Source: an uncultured Aquimarina sp.
GTDB taxonomy: Bacteria; Bacteroidota; Bacteroidia; Flavobacteriales; Flavobacteriaceae
Assembly (NCBI GenBank): GCA_947498785.1
Contig: CANMLS010000014.1
Span: 1-64,000, forward strand
Direction: 5' to 3'
DNA: 64,000 nucleotides
This document shows positions 27,682 to 37,213 of the stretch, one piece after another; within the stretch, counting starts at the first letter, position 1; each line of letters starts with the position of its first letter. The notes under the pieces were generated by a model that did not search any database, had not been told where the DNA came from, and was given only the letters and a program-made list of their open reading frames with translations. A program made the translations under genes and the position numbers.

Positions 27682-27732
27682 GCAATTATAGTAATCATTT
27701 TAGGAATTGATAAATAGAATAAAATAAAATTA

Positions 27733-28227
27733 ATGGACAATAACCTTAATCATATCAAAACTAAAGTTTATGATAAATGTTCTCTTAATATTTTAAACTT
27801 TAAAACTGAACCCGAAAGTAAAAAATATGATGCTTGTCAATTCGAACTAAACGGAAATGTTATTTTAAGTAGAAGTGCAAAAATTACGCAAAAAAAAATC
27901 GGACAATTCGTTACTTTCTGGAAACGAAACAGAAACGGACAAATTGAGCCATATGGCAAATCCGACAAAGTTGATTTTTATATTGTGAATGTTCGAACTG
28001 AAAAAGAATTTGGGCAGTTTGTTTTTCCTAAATCTATATTGATAAAGAAAGGAATAATCTCAACAGAACTGAAAGAAGGAAAAAGAGCATTCAGAGTTTA
28101 TCCAAAATGGGATACTGCAAAAAACAAACAAGCCGAAAAAACTCAAAAATGGCAATTAGATTACTTTTATGAAATAAATGATTCGACGGATTTAAAAAAA
28201 GTGTTGGAATTGTATGAAATGAAATAG
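27733..28227 (+). CDS. MepB family protein
   Basis: 164 residues with the MepB pattern: CQFELNGNVILSRSAKITQKKIGQFVTFWKRN, then KSDKVDFYIVNV, GQFVFPKSILIKKGII and RAFRVYPKWD. MepB-like proteins are small cytosolic proteins named after a staphylococcal efflux locus; their activity is unknown. It stands alone with a promoter-like element. Confidence 0.9.
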   Translation: MDNNLNHIKTKVYDKCSLNILNFKTEPESKKYDACQFELNGNVILSRSAKITQKKIGQFVTFWKRNRNGQIEPYGKSDKVDFYIVNVRTEKEFGQFVFPKSILIKKGIISTELKEGKRAFRVYPKWDTAKNKQAEKTQKWQLDYFYEINDSTDLKKVLELYEMK

Positions 28228-28342
28228 CTGCAAAAGAAAAAGATACACACCTCTATTTTTTACAATACGTTTATGAGCTATTATAAAACATTCAAAATGT
28301 ACTGAAGCTTAGAATAATTGAAAATAGATTAAACATTAACTA

Positions 28343-29479
28343 ATGGATTTAATTTTAGATTTCTTTTTAGTAGGAGGCATCTTTATTATAGCTATAATTT
28401 TATTCCAGCTATTAAAAACAAAAAATAAAGAACTACCTCAAAAAATATTAGTTATACAGTTTTTTCTTCTTTTGTGTGTCTCCATTTTTTTTTACGCATT
28501 ACTGCATCGCATTATTTGGTTAATACACCTTTTCTTTTTACCCAATGACATCACCACAACGGTTTTAGGACCTTTATTCTTCTTATATGTGAAATCTTTA
28601 TTTTTAAAAGAAGATAATCTCGTAAAGAACACTTTAGCACATTTTATACCTGCTTTTCTATTTCTTTCTATCATTACAATTCCGACAATACTATATAATG
28701 TCCTCAAAATAGAAGCTCTTGCCTATACACATTCAAATTTTATTCGCATAATTATAAAAATCGAAAATTTATATTTCATACTATATCTATTTCTTTCATT
28801 ACGATTATTATCAAAATACAGAAAGCTAACAAAATATAAATATTCAAACCTAACACAACATGATTTTAATTGGGTAAAGATTCTGTTCCTTTCGGGACTA
28901 AGTATTATAAGTCTTAATGTAGTAATTAAAACCTATGAGTTCTTTTTTACTGATTTTGAATTCAATACAGACTACATTTCTGTTTTATCCATGATAATTT
29001 TAGTTATTTATTTGGGCTATCATGGGGTAAATCAATCCAAAGTATTGTTACCATCCTTTTTATTAAATATCGAAACAAAAGATAAAATCAATAACATAAA
29101 ACACAAAACAATCACCCCTACAAAGAGAGCAGAATTTGAAATCTTAAAAAATAAGCTTGAACTTCTTTTGGCTACAAATCATCCGTATTTAGATGAGGAT
29201 TTAACATTAGGGAAATTGGCACAACAAATTTCTACAACAGATAAAACACTTTCTACAATGTTAAATCAACATATGAATACTACATTTTATGATTTGATAA
29301 ATAAATGTCGCGTAGAAGCTGTAAAAGAAAAAATACACTCAAAACAATACAAGAATTATAGCCTTTTTGGAATTGCTTGTGAATGTGGGTTTAAATCCAG
29401 AACCAGTTTTAATAGAATTTTTAAAAAAGAAACCAAGTTTTCTCCTTCTGAATATCAAAAAAAAATGCTAGAAAGCTAA
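28343..29479 (+). CDS. Membrane-bound AraC-family regulator
   Basis: 378 residues: seven predicted membrane helices in the first 235 residues, then an AraC DNA-binding domain (LGKLAQQISTTDKTLSTMLNQHMNTTFYDLINKCRVE, and LFGIACECGFKSRTSFNRIFKKETKFSPSEYQKK). Same architecture as the gene at 19404. It lies just upstream of an outer-membrane-type protein gene, which may be its target. Confidence 0.9.
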   Translation: MDLILDFFLVGGIFIIAIILFQLLKTKNKELPQKILVIQFFLLLCVSIFFYALLHRIIWLIHLFFLPNDITTTVLGPLFFLYVKSLFLKEDNLVKNTLAHFIPAFLFLSIITIPTILYNVLKIEALAYTHSNFIRIIIKIENLYFILYLFLSLRLLSKYRKLTKYKYSNLTQHDFNWVKILFLSGLSIISLNVVIKTYEFFFTDFEFNTDYISVLSMIILVIYLGYHGVNQSKVLLPSFLLNIETKDKINNIKHKTITPTKRAEFEILKNKLELLLATNHPYLDEDLTLGKLAQQISTTDKTLSTMLNQHMNTTFYDLINKCRVEAVKEKIHSKQYKNYSLFGIACECGFKSRTSFNRIFKKETKFSPSEYQKKMLES

Positions 29480-29580
29480 TATCTCTCTTTTTAACATATT
29501 ATAACGCACCAATGCTTCCATTGGTCAATCTAAACTTTTATAAATTCATTGATTTGTGGTCAAATTTATAAGTATTAACA

Positions 29581-30165
29581 ATGATGAAAAAGAATATATT
29601 GACCCTTTTTTTTTGTAGCCTTACACTAATCGTAAAATCACAAAATACAACTGAAAACATACAAGAACCTAGTGTCGAAAAATCAATATTTGGTATTCAA
29701 ACAGGATTTGCAGGACTATGGATTTATAATGAATTGAAACTATCAAACCAATTTGTCTTTAGAACCGAATTGGGTTTTGACACTTATGAGAATGATGATT
29801 ATTATCCTGATGCTGGTTTCTTATTTGTAACTAGTACTTCAATAGAATCTCGTTGGTATTACAACCTAAATAAACGAATAAAAAAATCAAAACGAATAGA
29901 TCATAATAGTGGTAATTTTTTTACTCTTAAAACTACTTTACGTTTAAATGATCTGCTTATCAAATTTGGAGATGATGCAAAAATAGTATCTAACCTATCT
30001 ATAATTCCAACTTGGGGAATTAGAAGAAATATTGGAAAACATTTTAACTATGAAACCGGAATTGGAATTGGTTATATTCATTACTTTTCTAAAAACTCTG
30101 GATTTATCAAAGACAAAGGAGAAGCTGCAATAAATTTACATTTACGAATTGGATATCAATTTTAA
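29581..30165 (+). CDS. Outer-membrane beta-barrel-like protein
   Basis: 194 residues with a signal peptide (ending LIVKSQ). It shows alternating-pattern strands (FVFRTELGFDTYENDDYY, SIESRWYYNLNKRIKKSK, FNYETGIGIGYIHYF) and a terminal INLHLRIGYQF strand ending in Phe, typical of barrel insertion. Function unknown. Confidence 0.78.
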   Translation: MMKKNILTLFFCSLTLIVKSQNTTENIQEPSVEKSIFGIQTGFAGLWIYNELKLSNQFVFRTELGFDTYENDDYYPDAGFLFVTSTSIESRWYYNLNKRIKKSKRIDHNSGNFFTLKTTLRLNDLLIKFGDDAKIVSNLSIIPTWGIRRNIGKHFNYETGIGIGYIHYFSKNSGFIKDKGEAAINLHLRIGYQF

Positions 30166-30481
30166 TAATAAAAACATTGTAAAGCAATCTGCATATGTAC
30201 CCTTTTGGAGTATCAACTCAACATATAAGAAATATCACACATAAGCTATTAAAAAACCAAGATATAGTCATTGAAGTCAGATTAAAACAAGCTCTGAGGA
30301 AGCAAATACTTTGCAACAGTTCATCCTAGTGGGATTATAATTGATAGCTTTACTAATACAAAATTAAAAAAGACATTATCTAAAAGAATTTTGGTATAAA
30401 TTGATTAGAAATTCAACAAAACTGTAACATTTTTTGAATCATTGTATCTATAAAACAGATATAGTCATTTTTTCTTTAAAA
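30166..30481. other. Intergenic region before the beta-lactamase-like gene
   Basis: About 315 bases with no supported gene. The only signal seen is the TGTAAC-N15-GTATC element near its right end. Confidence 0.4.
30423..30448 (+). promoter_or_regulatory. Candidate ECF promoter, TGTAAC-N15-GTATC
   Basis: Same elements and same spacing as the box before the operon at 22615-24542, which encodes an ECF sigma factor. It lies 34-67 bp before the possible starts of the next gene. Confidence 0.4.
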
Positions 30482-30514
30482 ATGCAGTTATTTATTTTAA
30501 ACAAACTAATCACA

Positions 30515-32662
30515 ATGAGCTCACAATTTACTTCTTTCACTCGTGTAATAAACTTTCAATCAAACGAACATCTACATATTTCAATCTTTTTTTCAGCGCT
30601 AATCACGCTATTATTTACTAATGTTGTTTTTGGTAGTTCTCCTCTACCAAAAGCAGTTACAAAAGATCTGGTTACAATTTCGAATGGAGCTATTGCCTAT
30701 GCATACCCTATCTCTAATATCAAAATTGATGGAGATATCTCAGACTGGCCCACAGATCTCGAACGTTACTCTATCAATAAATTTCCTTACGGCAAGAATC
30801 TCAAAAATAAAAACGACTTTGATGCTTATTTTAATGTAGGATATAACCTTTCTGAGAAAGCATTGTATGTTATTGTTGTTGTAACTGATGAATCTCATGT
30901 TGTTGATACATCCGATGAGTCAGATTGGAATACACAAGACAGCTTTAATTTCTACATCGATGAACAGCATTCTCCCAATGGATCAGGTGTTGATTTATAT
31001 CAGTTTAGTGAATATTTTAAAAACACCAATGATCAATCTGTAAGTTGGGATCCATCAAAAAAAGAAACCAGCTGGGATAATATAGAAATCATATCCAAAC
31101 GCAATGGTATTACTACTATCTATGAGTGCAAAATAACATTAAATCACACATTAAAAGCTGGTAAATCAATAGGGATTGATCATGTATTTATTGACAAAGA
31201 TGCAGATGATGATAAAAACTCTAATTCCTTTATCGCCTGGGGAAATGGTGGTGGAAAAAGTAGTGCTCCTGGAAGACTAGGAGATGTAATCCTCATGAAA
31301 GAAAAAGAAAAAATTAGTACCATAAAAGGAAAAGTTGTCTGGAAAGATTCAAAACAAAAAAAATACCCTGATCAAATTCGATTTACTGCAAAAAACAATT
31401 CTGATCTTTGGATACAAGCAGCAGTAGATTCAACAGGAAATTATACTTTCGACATTCCTATTGGTGAATATATCATTTCTCCTGCAAAAGGAATATTTTA
31501 TTCTGACGAAAGTCAGTTTAGAGATAAAAAATTAATTAGAATTGACACTCAAAATGAAAAAAGGTATGTAACCGTGATTGCTGATAAAACAATAGATGCC
31601 CCAGTTCTTCAACTTTCTGTAGTTCCCAATCCTGACATAATACCAGAAAAAGGAATATTGCATGATTTTGAAACAAATAAAGCAATAATCATCGATAAAT
31701 TCATTAATACCTATCAAGAGCATTATCAAATCCCAGGAGTCTCACTGGCATTAATCAAAGATGGTAAAGTTGTGTACCATAAAACATACGGAGTAAAAAA
31801 CACTCTTACTAAAGAAAAAGTAGATGATAAAACATTATTTGAAGCTGCTTCTATTACCAAACCCGTTTTTGGATTTGCTGTTATGAGATTGGTAGAACGG
31901 GGAATTCTTAATTTAGATAAACCTTTATATGAATACTTACCTTTTGAAGACATTGCACACGACGATCGATATAAATTGATCACAGCACGCCACGTAATGT
32001 CTCATAAGACTGGATTTCCTAATTGGGCATGGATGAATGAAGATGGTAAAATAGATATAAAATTTACTCCAGGAACAAAATATCAATATTCTGGAGAAGG
32101 TTTTGAATACTTAAAAAGAGTTGTTGTTCATATTACGGGTAAGGACATCAATACTATACTCAAAGAAGAAGTATTAACTCCACTAGGATTAGAAAACACT
32201 TACTTTTCAAAAAACGATTATCTCGCAGAAGTAGTATCTAATGGGCATTTTGATAATCTACCTTCTCAAACCACTTTACCAAACAGTCCTGGTATGGCTT
32301 GGAGTATGCATACTGAGGCCAAAACATTCACTAATTTTTTATTAGGGTTATCAGATAAAAAAGGGTTAAAACCTGAAACATATCAGGAAATGTTTAAAGT
32401 ACAAACCGAGATACCAAAAGATGAAAAGGATACTAGATCAAAAGATTGGCAAGATTATTTTGGATTGAGTATTCACATGCAAAAAACTCCATTTGGTCCA
32501 AGTTTTGGGCATGGTGGTAATAATGGAGATTTTAGATGCCTTGCAGTAATGTATCAAGATTTAGATATGGGATTCGTAGTTTTTACTAATAGTAATACTG
32601 GAGAAATACTACATGATGATCTTGTAGAATATCTAATTACGGGTAAACAGAAAAAAAAATAG
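30515..32662 (+). CDS. CBM9-like domain plus beta-lactamase-family serine hydrolase
   Basis: About 715 residues. The start is uncertain: ATG 30515 or ATG 30482. After an N-terminal hydrophobic signal segment (ISIFFSALITLLFTNVVFG) there is a sugar-binding-like CBM9 domain (IDGDISDWPTDLERY, then ALYVIVVVTDESHVVD and DSFNFYIDEQHS). A linker domain follows, then a class C beta-lactamase/penicillin-binding-like hydrolase with SITK (Ser codon at 31850), YSG (Tyr codon at 32087) and a late HGGNNG. The combination suggests an esterase or peptidase held to carbohydrate outside the cell. Possible target of the nearby ECF sigma factor. Confidence 0.88.
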   Translation: MSSQFTSFTRVINFQSNEHLHISIFFSALITLLFTNVVFGSSPLPKAVTKDLVTISNGAIAYAYPISNIKIDGDISDWPTDLERYSINKFPYGKNLKNKNDFDAYFNVGYNLSEKALYVIVVVTDESHVVDTSDESDWNTQDSFNFYIDEQHSPNGSGVDLYQFSEYFKNTNDQSVSWDPSKKETSWDNIEIISKRNGITTIYECKITLNHTLKAGKSIGIDHVFIDKDADDDKNSNSFIAWGNGGGKSSAPGRLGDVILMKEKEKISTIKGKVVWKDSKQKKYPDQIRFTAKNNSDLWIQAAVDSTGNYTFDIPIGEYIISPAKGIFYSDESQFRDKKLIRIDTQNEKRYVTVIADKTIDAPVLQLSVVPNPDIIPEKGILHDFETNKAIIIDKFINTYQEHYQIPGVSLALIKDGKVVYHKTYGVKNTLTKEKVDDKTLFEAASITKPVFGFAVMRLVERGILNLDKPLYEYLPFEDIAHDDRYKLITARHVMSHKTGFPNWAWMNEDGKIDIKFTPGTKYQYSGEGFEYLKRVVVHITGKDINTILKEEVLTPLGLENTYFSKNDYLAEVVSNGHFDNLPSQTTLPNSPGMAWSMHTEAKTFTNFLLGLSDKKGLKPETYQEMFKVQTEIPKDEKDTRSKDWQDYFGLSIHMQKTPFGPSFGHGGNNGDFRCLAVMYQDLDMGFVVFTNSNTGEILHDDLVEYLITGKQKKK

Positions 32663-32873
32663 AAATATCGAAGTGATATGAGTGGTATACTAACGTTGCA
32701 TCTTATTTCTATTGTACTCTTTTAGAGGTCAAACAGAACAAACTACATAATATCATGGTAAATTAGAAGAAGTAATTCTATATGTATTAGTATTTTAATG
32801 TTTAGATACAATCTCGACGCAACCTTTTTATAAACATTGCATCTAATAAATAACTAAACCAAGATGCTCAACC

Positions 32874-33317
32874 ATGAAGGGTTTTATATTTACTTTACTT
32901 TGCTGTAGTATTATATGTTCTTGCTCTAATAAAGACGAATCAACAACTACTGAATTTGATGCTAAGCAATATCCTCAAAAATGGCAATTAGTTAAGATGT
33001 CGGGCAGTATTGCCAATATTCCTCCTGCTATTGGAAAAGATATGGAATGGCAAGAATATTATGTCTTGAAATCTGATAAAACATTTATTAAGTCGAGAGA
33101 AGTTAATGCTGTAACAACCAAATTATCGGGCACTTATACTTTCATAACATTAGCAGACGGTACTTATATAGAATTTTTATACCCTGTGAGTAATGTACTT
33201 ATAGGAAATTGTACTGCAGAGAACAAAGAACTTATAAAAGTTACTTCAAATAACATATTAACAGGAACCTGGTCTGCTTGTGATGGTCCAGGTCTAATAT
33301 ATCAAAGAATAGAATAA
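32874..33317 (+). CDS. Lipocalin-like lipoprotein
   Basis: 147 residues, lipobox SCS after a cysteine-rich signal peptide (IICSC). The mature region has QKWQLVKMSGS, YVLKSDKTFIKSRE, LSGTYTFITLADGTYIEF and ILTGTWSACDGPGLIYQRI, a lipocalin-like small barrel often seen in flavobacterial lipoproteins. A good terminator follows. Confidence 0.78.
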   Translation: MKGFIFTLLCCSIICSCSNKDESTTTEFDAKQYPQKWQLVKMSGSIANIPPAIGKDMEWQEYYVLKSDKTFIKSREVNAVTTKLSGTYTFITLADGTYIEFLYPVSNVLIGNCTAENKELIKVTSNNILTGTWSACDGPGLIYQRIE

Positions 33318-33343
33318 GGCTAATTTATATTATTTTTGAACTT

Positions 33344-33370
33344 AATGTCCCTGAAATAGGGACATTTCTT
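33344..33370 (+). terminator. Intrinsic terminator
   Basis: AATGTCCCT and AGGGACATT are separated by GAAAT, followed by TTCTTTAT. It closes the lipoprotein transcript. Confidence 0.75.
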
Positions 33371-33401
33371 TATCTGCAAATTTGTAAATTAAAATCAACT
33401 T

Positions 33402-33695
33402 GACACATATGCTAAGCAAGCAGATTTTTATCCAATTATTAATGACGGTTCATATCGTATTGCATCAAAAGACAGTCAATACTATTTACAAAATACTAAT
33501 TATTAATATTTGCCTTTAACCGAACTACAGAAAACAAAAATAAATAGTGCTTTAGGAAATAAGAAATCATCAAAACAATATTGGAGTCCCAAACAAATAA
33601 TCTGGCTCAATCAAATCAATAATACTAAAACAAAAAAGGAGATATTATACAATAAAGATTTTGCATATTCCTGGGATAAAAAAAGCAACAATTAA
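33402..33695 (+). pseudogene. Decayed small gene with in-frame TAA
   Basis: A single frame encodes DTYAKQADFYPIINDGSYRIA then SKDSQYYLQNTNY, a TAA at 33504-33506, then YLPLTELQKTKINSALGNKK and KEILYNKDFAYSWDKKSNN. Amino-acid composition looks coding on both sides of the stop. There is no good start codon. The family is not recognised; probably a relic. Confidence 0.45.
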
Positions 33696-33863
33696 TTTTA
33701 TATTAAGAAAATTGATGATCCGTTTTGTATCATAGTTGAATGTATTTTAGCCTCCCCCTTCTAATCATTACAATTTTATGATCAATACGCTTGTTTATAT
33801 ATATTTTCTAATTTGAAGTGGTTTAATATATTATTTTTGGTATTATTAACATTTATATTATTT

Positions 33864-34439
33864 ATGAATTCATACCCTGAACTATATTTTAAAAATGATC
33901 TGGAATGGCGTTCTTGGCTCCATGAGAATCATCATATGTCTCAAGGAGTATACTTAATCTTTTATAAAGTTGAGAGTAAACAACCAAGTATGCGTTGGGA
34001 AGAAGCCGTAAAAGTTGCTCTCTGTTATGGTTGGATTGATTCTACCGTTAAAAGACTAGATGATCAGCGTCGTAGACAGTACTTCTGTCCGCGTAAACCC
34101 AAAAGTGGTTGGAGTAAAGTTAATAAGAATTATATCATCGAATTAATTAAAAACAATTTAATGCATGAGAGTGGATTGATAAGTATTAATACTGCTAAAA
34201 AAAATGGTTCATGGATTGCGCTGGATGATGTTGAAAACGGTATTATTCCTAAAGATTTAAAACAGGCATTTGTTCAAAGTCCAAAAGCTTTTAAGAACTA
34301 CCAAGGTTTTGCAAAAGGATATCGAAAAAGTTACCTCTATTGGCTCTATAATGCAAAACGTCAGGAAACCCGTGATAAGCGTATTATAGAAATTATTAAA
34401 CTCTGTGAAGCTAATATAAAATCGAGAGGGACTTGGTAA
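33864..34439 (+). CDS. YdeI/OmpD-associated family protein
   Basis: The start at ATG 33864 gives a 191-residue protein beginning MNSYPELYFKND, the usual opening (short N-terminus then EWRSWLHENH). Upstream in-frame TTG would only add a hydrophobic stretch. The signature WEEAVKVALCYGWIDSTVKRLDDQRRRQYFCPRKPKSGWSKVNK is intact. Named after a protein linked to bacteriocin and peptide resistance in enterobacteria; biochemical role unknown. Confidence 0.85.
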   Translation: MNSYPELYFKNDLEWRSWLHENHHMSQGVYLIFYKVESKQPSMRWEEAVKVALCYGWIDSTVKRLDDQRRRQYFCPRKPKSGWSKVNKNYIIELIKNNLMHESGLISINTAKKNGSWIALDDVENGIIPKDLKQAFVQSPKAFKNYQGFAKGYRKSYLYWLYNAKRQETRDKRIIEIIKLCEANIKSRGTW

Positions 34440-34548
34440 TTCTATTTAAAACATCAATCGTTTTATATTATCCATGTATCTGGGTAAGAAACGTATCAAA
34501 TTAAAAGTTTAGGTTCTTTAAATCTAGCCTTCAAAAACGTTTTTCTCT

Positions 34549-34795
34549 GATAAATTAACTGCTCGATTAGCCTTTAATTATATTTTACAAACCACTCTCT
34601 GGCGTCGAGATACAGGATTTAGAGATTTATCAATACGAAATAATGTAGGATAGTAGATAGGTTCGTTTTAATTTGACCTATAACTTTGGAAATAAAGAAG
34701 TAAAAAAATCCATAAAGGATAAAACGGCAATTGAAGATAAAAACATAAGATTTAAGATTCCTTTTATGCCCAAAATTGCATTAACATCACTTTAA
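34549..34795 (+). pseudogene. Relic: C-terminus of an outer-membrane beta-barrel (TonB receptor-like)
   Basis: Two frames rebuild a receptor tail: DKLTARLAFNYILQTTLWRRD then TGFRDLSIRNNVG ends in two TAGs, and after a frameshift RFNLTYNFGNKEVKKS then IKDKTAIEDKNIRF follows. SYNFG/TYNFG followed by a basic tail is the standard end of large OMP_b-brl_3/TonB-dependent receptors in this phylum. The rest of the gene is gone. Confidence 0.7.
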
Positions 34796-34856
34796 GATAT
34801 TTTATGTGATAAATCCTTATTTTCGGATTACATAAATTACTATCATTCACAAACAC

Positions 34857-35332
34857 ATCATTTCTTTCTTGATATTAGGATTATTAATTATAACAACTAT
34901 TCAAGTTCAGAATGATAAAAAGAAGAAGAAAAATGGGATATTTCTAATCCAAAAGGAGAATTTAATCATAAGGATCACAAATTTAATACTGATGAAGGTA
35001 TCTGGGAGAATCTAGATCTAAGTCCAGACAGAGAAACTATTATTTTTGACTTTTTAGGAAGGTATTTACAATATCCACTTGTCTGAAGGAAAAATAAACG
35101 TATTACTTACAGGAATTCTTTAGAAAATATTAGAAATACTGAAACAGTAAAATATACCATAGTTAGTGGTAGGTTATTTGATACAAATACTATGAACAAA
35201 ATAGACAATACTACCAAAAACAGAAATAAATTCTGGTTGGAAAATGCGAACTATAGTAAAGCTTTTGTGTGGCATAAGAAATCTCAAAGTTTTATGAGTC
35301 TAGGATGTGGTTGTCATATCAGACATAATTAA
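34857..35332 (+). pseudogene. Relic: TolB-like amidohydrolase with internal deletion
   Basis: Segments in different frames match both ends of the large secreted TolB-propeller/amidohydrolase family. The N-terminal part reads WDISNPKGEF, FNTDEGIWENLDLSPDRETI and, after a frameshift, IYNIHLSEGKINVLLTGI. It is followed almost at once by the C-terminal part VKYTIVSGRLFDTNTM, WLENANYSKAFVWH and GCGCH. Roughly 900 residues that should lie between are missing, so an internal deletion followed by drift is the simplest reading. Confidence 0.8.
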
Positions 35333-35346
35333 AAAATACTATATTT

Positions 35347-35808
35347 ATGCAACTTGCTCAAGTAAACATTGCAGAAATGCTAGCTCCAATCAACGATCCT
35401 ATTATGGAAGATTTTGTAAATAATCTAGATCGTATAAATATATTGGCAGAACAAAGTAAAGGTTTTGTCTGGAGACTTAAAGGAGAGGAAGGTAATGCCA
35501 CTGCAATTACAGTATTTGATAATCTTTTTTTAATCATTAATATGTCTGTTTGGGAGAATGCCGAAACATTATTTGATTTTGTTTATAAAACAGCTCATTC
35601 TGATATCTTAAAACGTAAAAAAGAATGGTTTCATAAAATGCCTCGTATGCATATGGCATTCTGGTATATAGAAGAAGGTCATGAACCTTCCCCCGAAGAA
35701 GCCAAAGAGAGGTTATATCATTTACAAGAACATGGAGAAACACCCTATGCCTTCTCTTTTAAAAGTAAATTCACAAGCGAAGATGCACTCCGCTTTAAAA
35801 AATTGTAA
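35347..35808 (+). CDS. DUF3291 protein
   Basis: 153 residues: QLAQVNIAEMLAPINDPIMEDFVNNLDRINILAEQSKGFVWRLKGE, then LIINMSVWENAETLFDFVYKTAH and MHMAFWYIEEGHEPSPEEAKERL. This is the DUF3291 family with an antibiotic-monooxygenase-like dimeric barrel. It starts an operon: the amidohydrolase begins 4 bp later. Confidence 0.88.
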   Translation: MQLAQVNIAEMLAPINDPIMEDFVNNLDRINILAEQSKGFVWRLKGEEGNATAITVFDNLFLIINMSVWENAETLFDFVYKTAHSDILKRKKEWFHKMPRMHMAFWYIEEGHEPSPEEAKERLYHLQEHGETPYAFSFKSKFTSEDALRFKKL

Positions 35809-35811
35809 AAA

Positions 35812-37188
35812 ATGAAAAATTCACTTTTCATACTTCTAACTTTGCTTATTGTATCATGTGCTCAGCCACAAAAACAAGTAAGTAAAACCGCTATTCTAAT
35901 TACAGATGCAAATATTATTGATGTTGCTAAAGGTACTGTTCTAGAAAGACAACATATAGTAATTGATTCTGGGAAAATCAAAAGAATTTCTGATACCATT
36001 GAAAATCCAGAAGGGTATCTTACCAAAATTAACGCTACGGGAAAATATCTTATTCCGGGATTAGCAGAAATGCATGCTCATATTCCTCAGCCAACAACAT
36101 CATCTAAAGAACGCATTGAAGAAGTTCTATTCTTATATCTTTCTAATGGAATTACAACCATAAGAGGCATGTTGGGGCATCCTTATCATTTAGAATTAAG
36201 AGAAAAAGCCAAAACAAGTAAAATACAAAGTCCGAGAATTTTTACATCAAGCCCGTCTCTTAATGGTAACTCAATTAAAACTAAAGAAGAAGCTGTAACC
36301 AAAATAACGACATATCAAAAAGAAGGGTATGATTTCTTGAAAATACATCCAGGAATTAAATTAGAAGTATTTGATCAACTAGTAAAGACTGCAAACGAAG
36401 TAGGTATTCCTTTTTCTGGACACGTCCCTGTCGATGTAGGAATACGACATGCTATAGAGAGCAAATACGCATCAATTGATCATATCGATGGCTTTCTAGA
36501 AGGCTTAGTAGCAGATTCAGAAAATGTAAACCCTGAGGATAATGGGTTTTTTGGGTATAACTTCACACCTTTAGCAGATGAATCAAAAATAGATGAATTA
36601 GTTCAATTCGCTAACGATAATAATATTTGGATTGTTCCCACACAAAGTTTATTCGAACGGTGGTTTGCCCCTATTTCTGCAGATGAATTACTTAAAGATC
36701 CTGAAATGAAATATATGCCCGCATCAACATTACAGAACTGGAAACAAAGAAAAGCTCAGTATACTGAAGACAACCCTAATTTTAATGAAGCGCAATGGCA
36801 ACAATTTAATACCATAAGAAGAAAACTACTTAAAAAACTTAGTAGCGGAAATAAAATTCTATTGGGTTCTGATGCTCCTCAATTATTTAATGTTCCAGGG
36901 TTTTCTATTCATCATGAAATAAATGGAATGGTAGAGGCCGGGTTAACATCATTAGAGATATTACAATCAGGAACCATCAATCCAGCTCGTTTTTTTGATC
37001 AGGAAGATACTTTTGGGCAAATCAAAGAAGGGTTAGAAGCAGATATCGTATTACTGGATTCTAATCCGCTAGAAAACAGCAAAGCTTTAAAACAAGTTTT
37101 TGGCGTAATGCTACAAGGGAAATTGATCACAAAAGAGATGATTGATCAAAAACTTCAGGAAATTGTTCAAAATGCTAGTAAAAATTAG
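35812..37188 (+). CDS. Amidohydrolase lipoprotein
   Basis: 458 residues, lipobox IVSC. Metal-dependent hydrolase motifs: HAH at 88-90 in LAEMHAHIP, LKIHPG (position of the bridging Lys), SGHVP, DHIDG and LGSDAP. The end, IKEGLEADIVLLDSNPLE, is the usual amidohydrolase C-terminus. Likely a periplasmic dipeptidase-, prolidase- or imidazolonepropionase-type enzyme; the exact substrate is unknown. Confidence 0.9.
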   Translation: MKNSLFILLTLLIVSCAQPQKQVSKTAILITDANIIDVAKGTVLERQHIVIDSGKIKRISDTIENPEGYLTKINATGKYLIPGLAEMHAHIPQPTTSSKERIEEVLFLYLSNGITTIRGMLGHPYHLELREKAKTSKIQSPRIFTSSPSLNGNSIKTKEEAVTKITTYQKEGYDFLKIHPGIKLEVFDQLVKTANEVGIPFSGHVPVDVGIRHAIESKYASIDHIDGFLEGLVADSENVNPEDNGFFGYNFTPLADESKIDELVQFANDNNIWIVPTQSLFERWFAPISADELLKDPEMKYMPASTLQNWKQRKAQYTEDNPNFNEAQWQQFNTIRRKLLKKLSSGNKILLGSDAPQLFNVPGFSIHHEINGMVEAGLTSLEILQSGTINPARFFDQEDTFGQIKEGLEADIVLLDSNPLENSKALKQVFGVMLQGKLITKEMIDQKLQEIVQNASKN

Positions 37189-37213
37189 GCATAACCATTA
37201 TTAATACTTCAAA

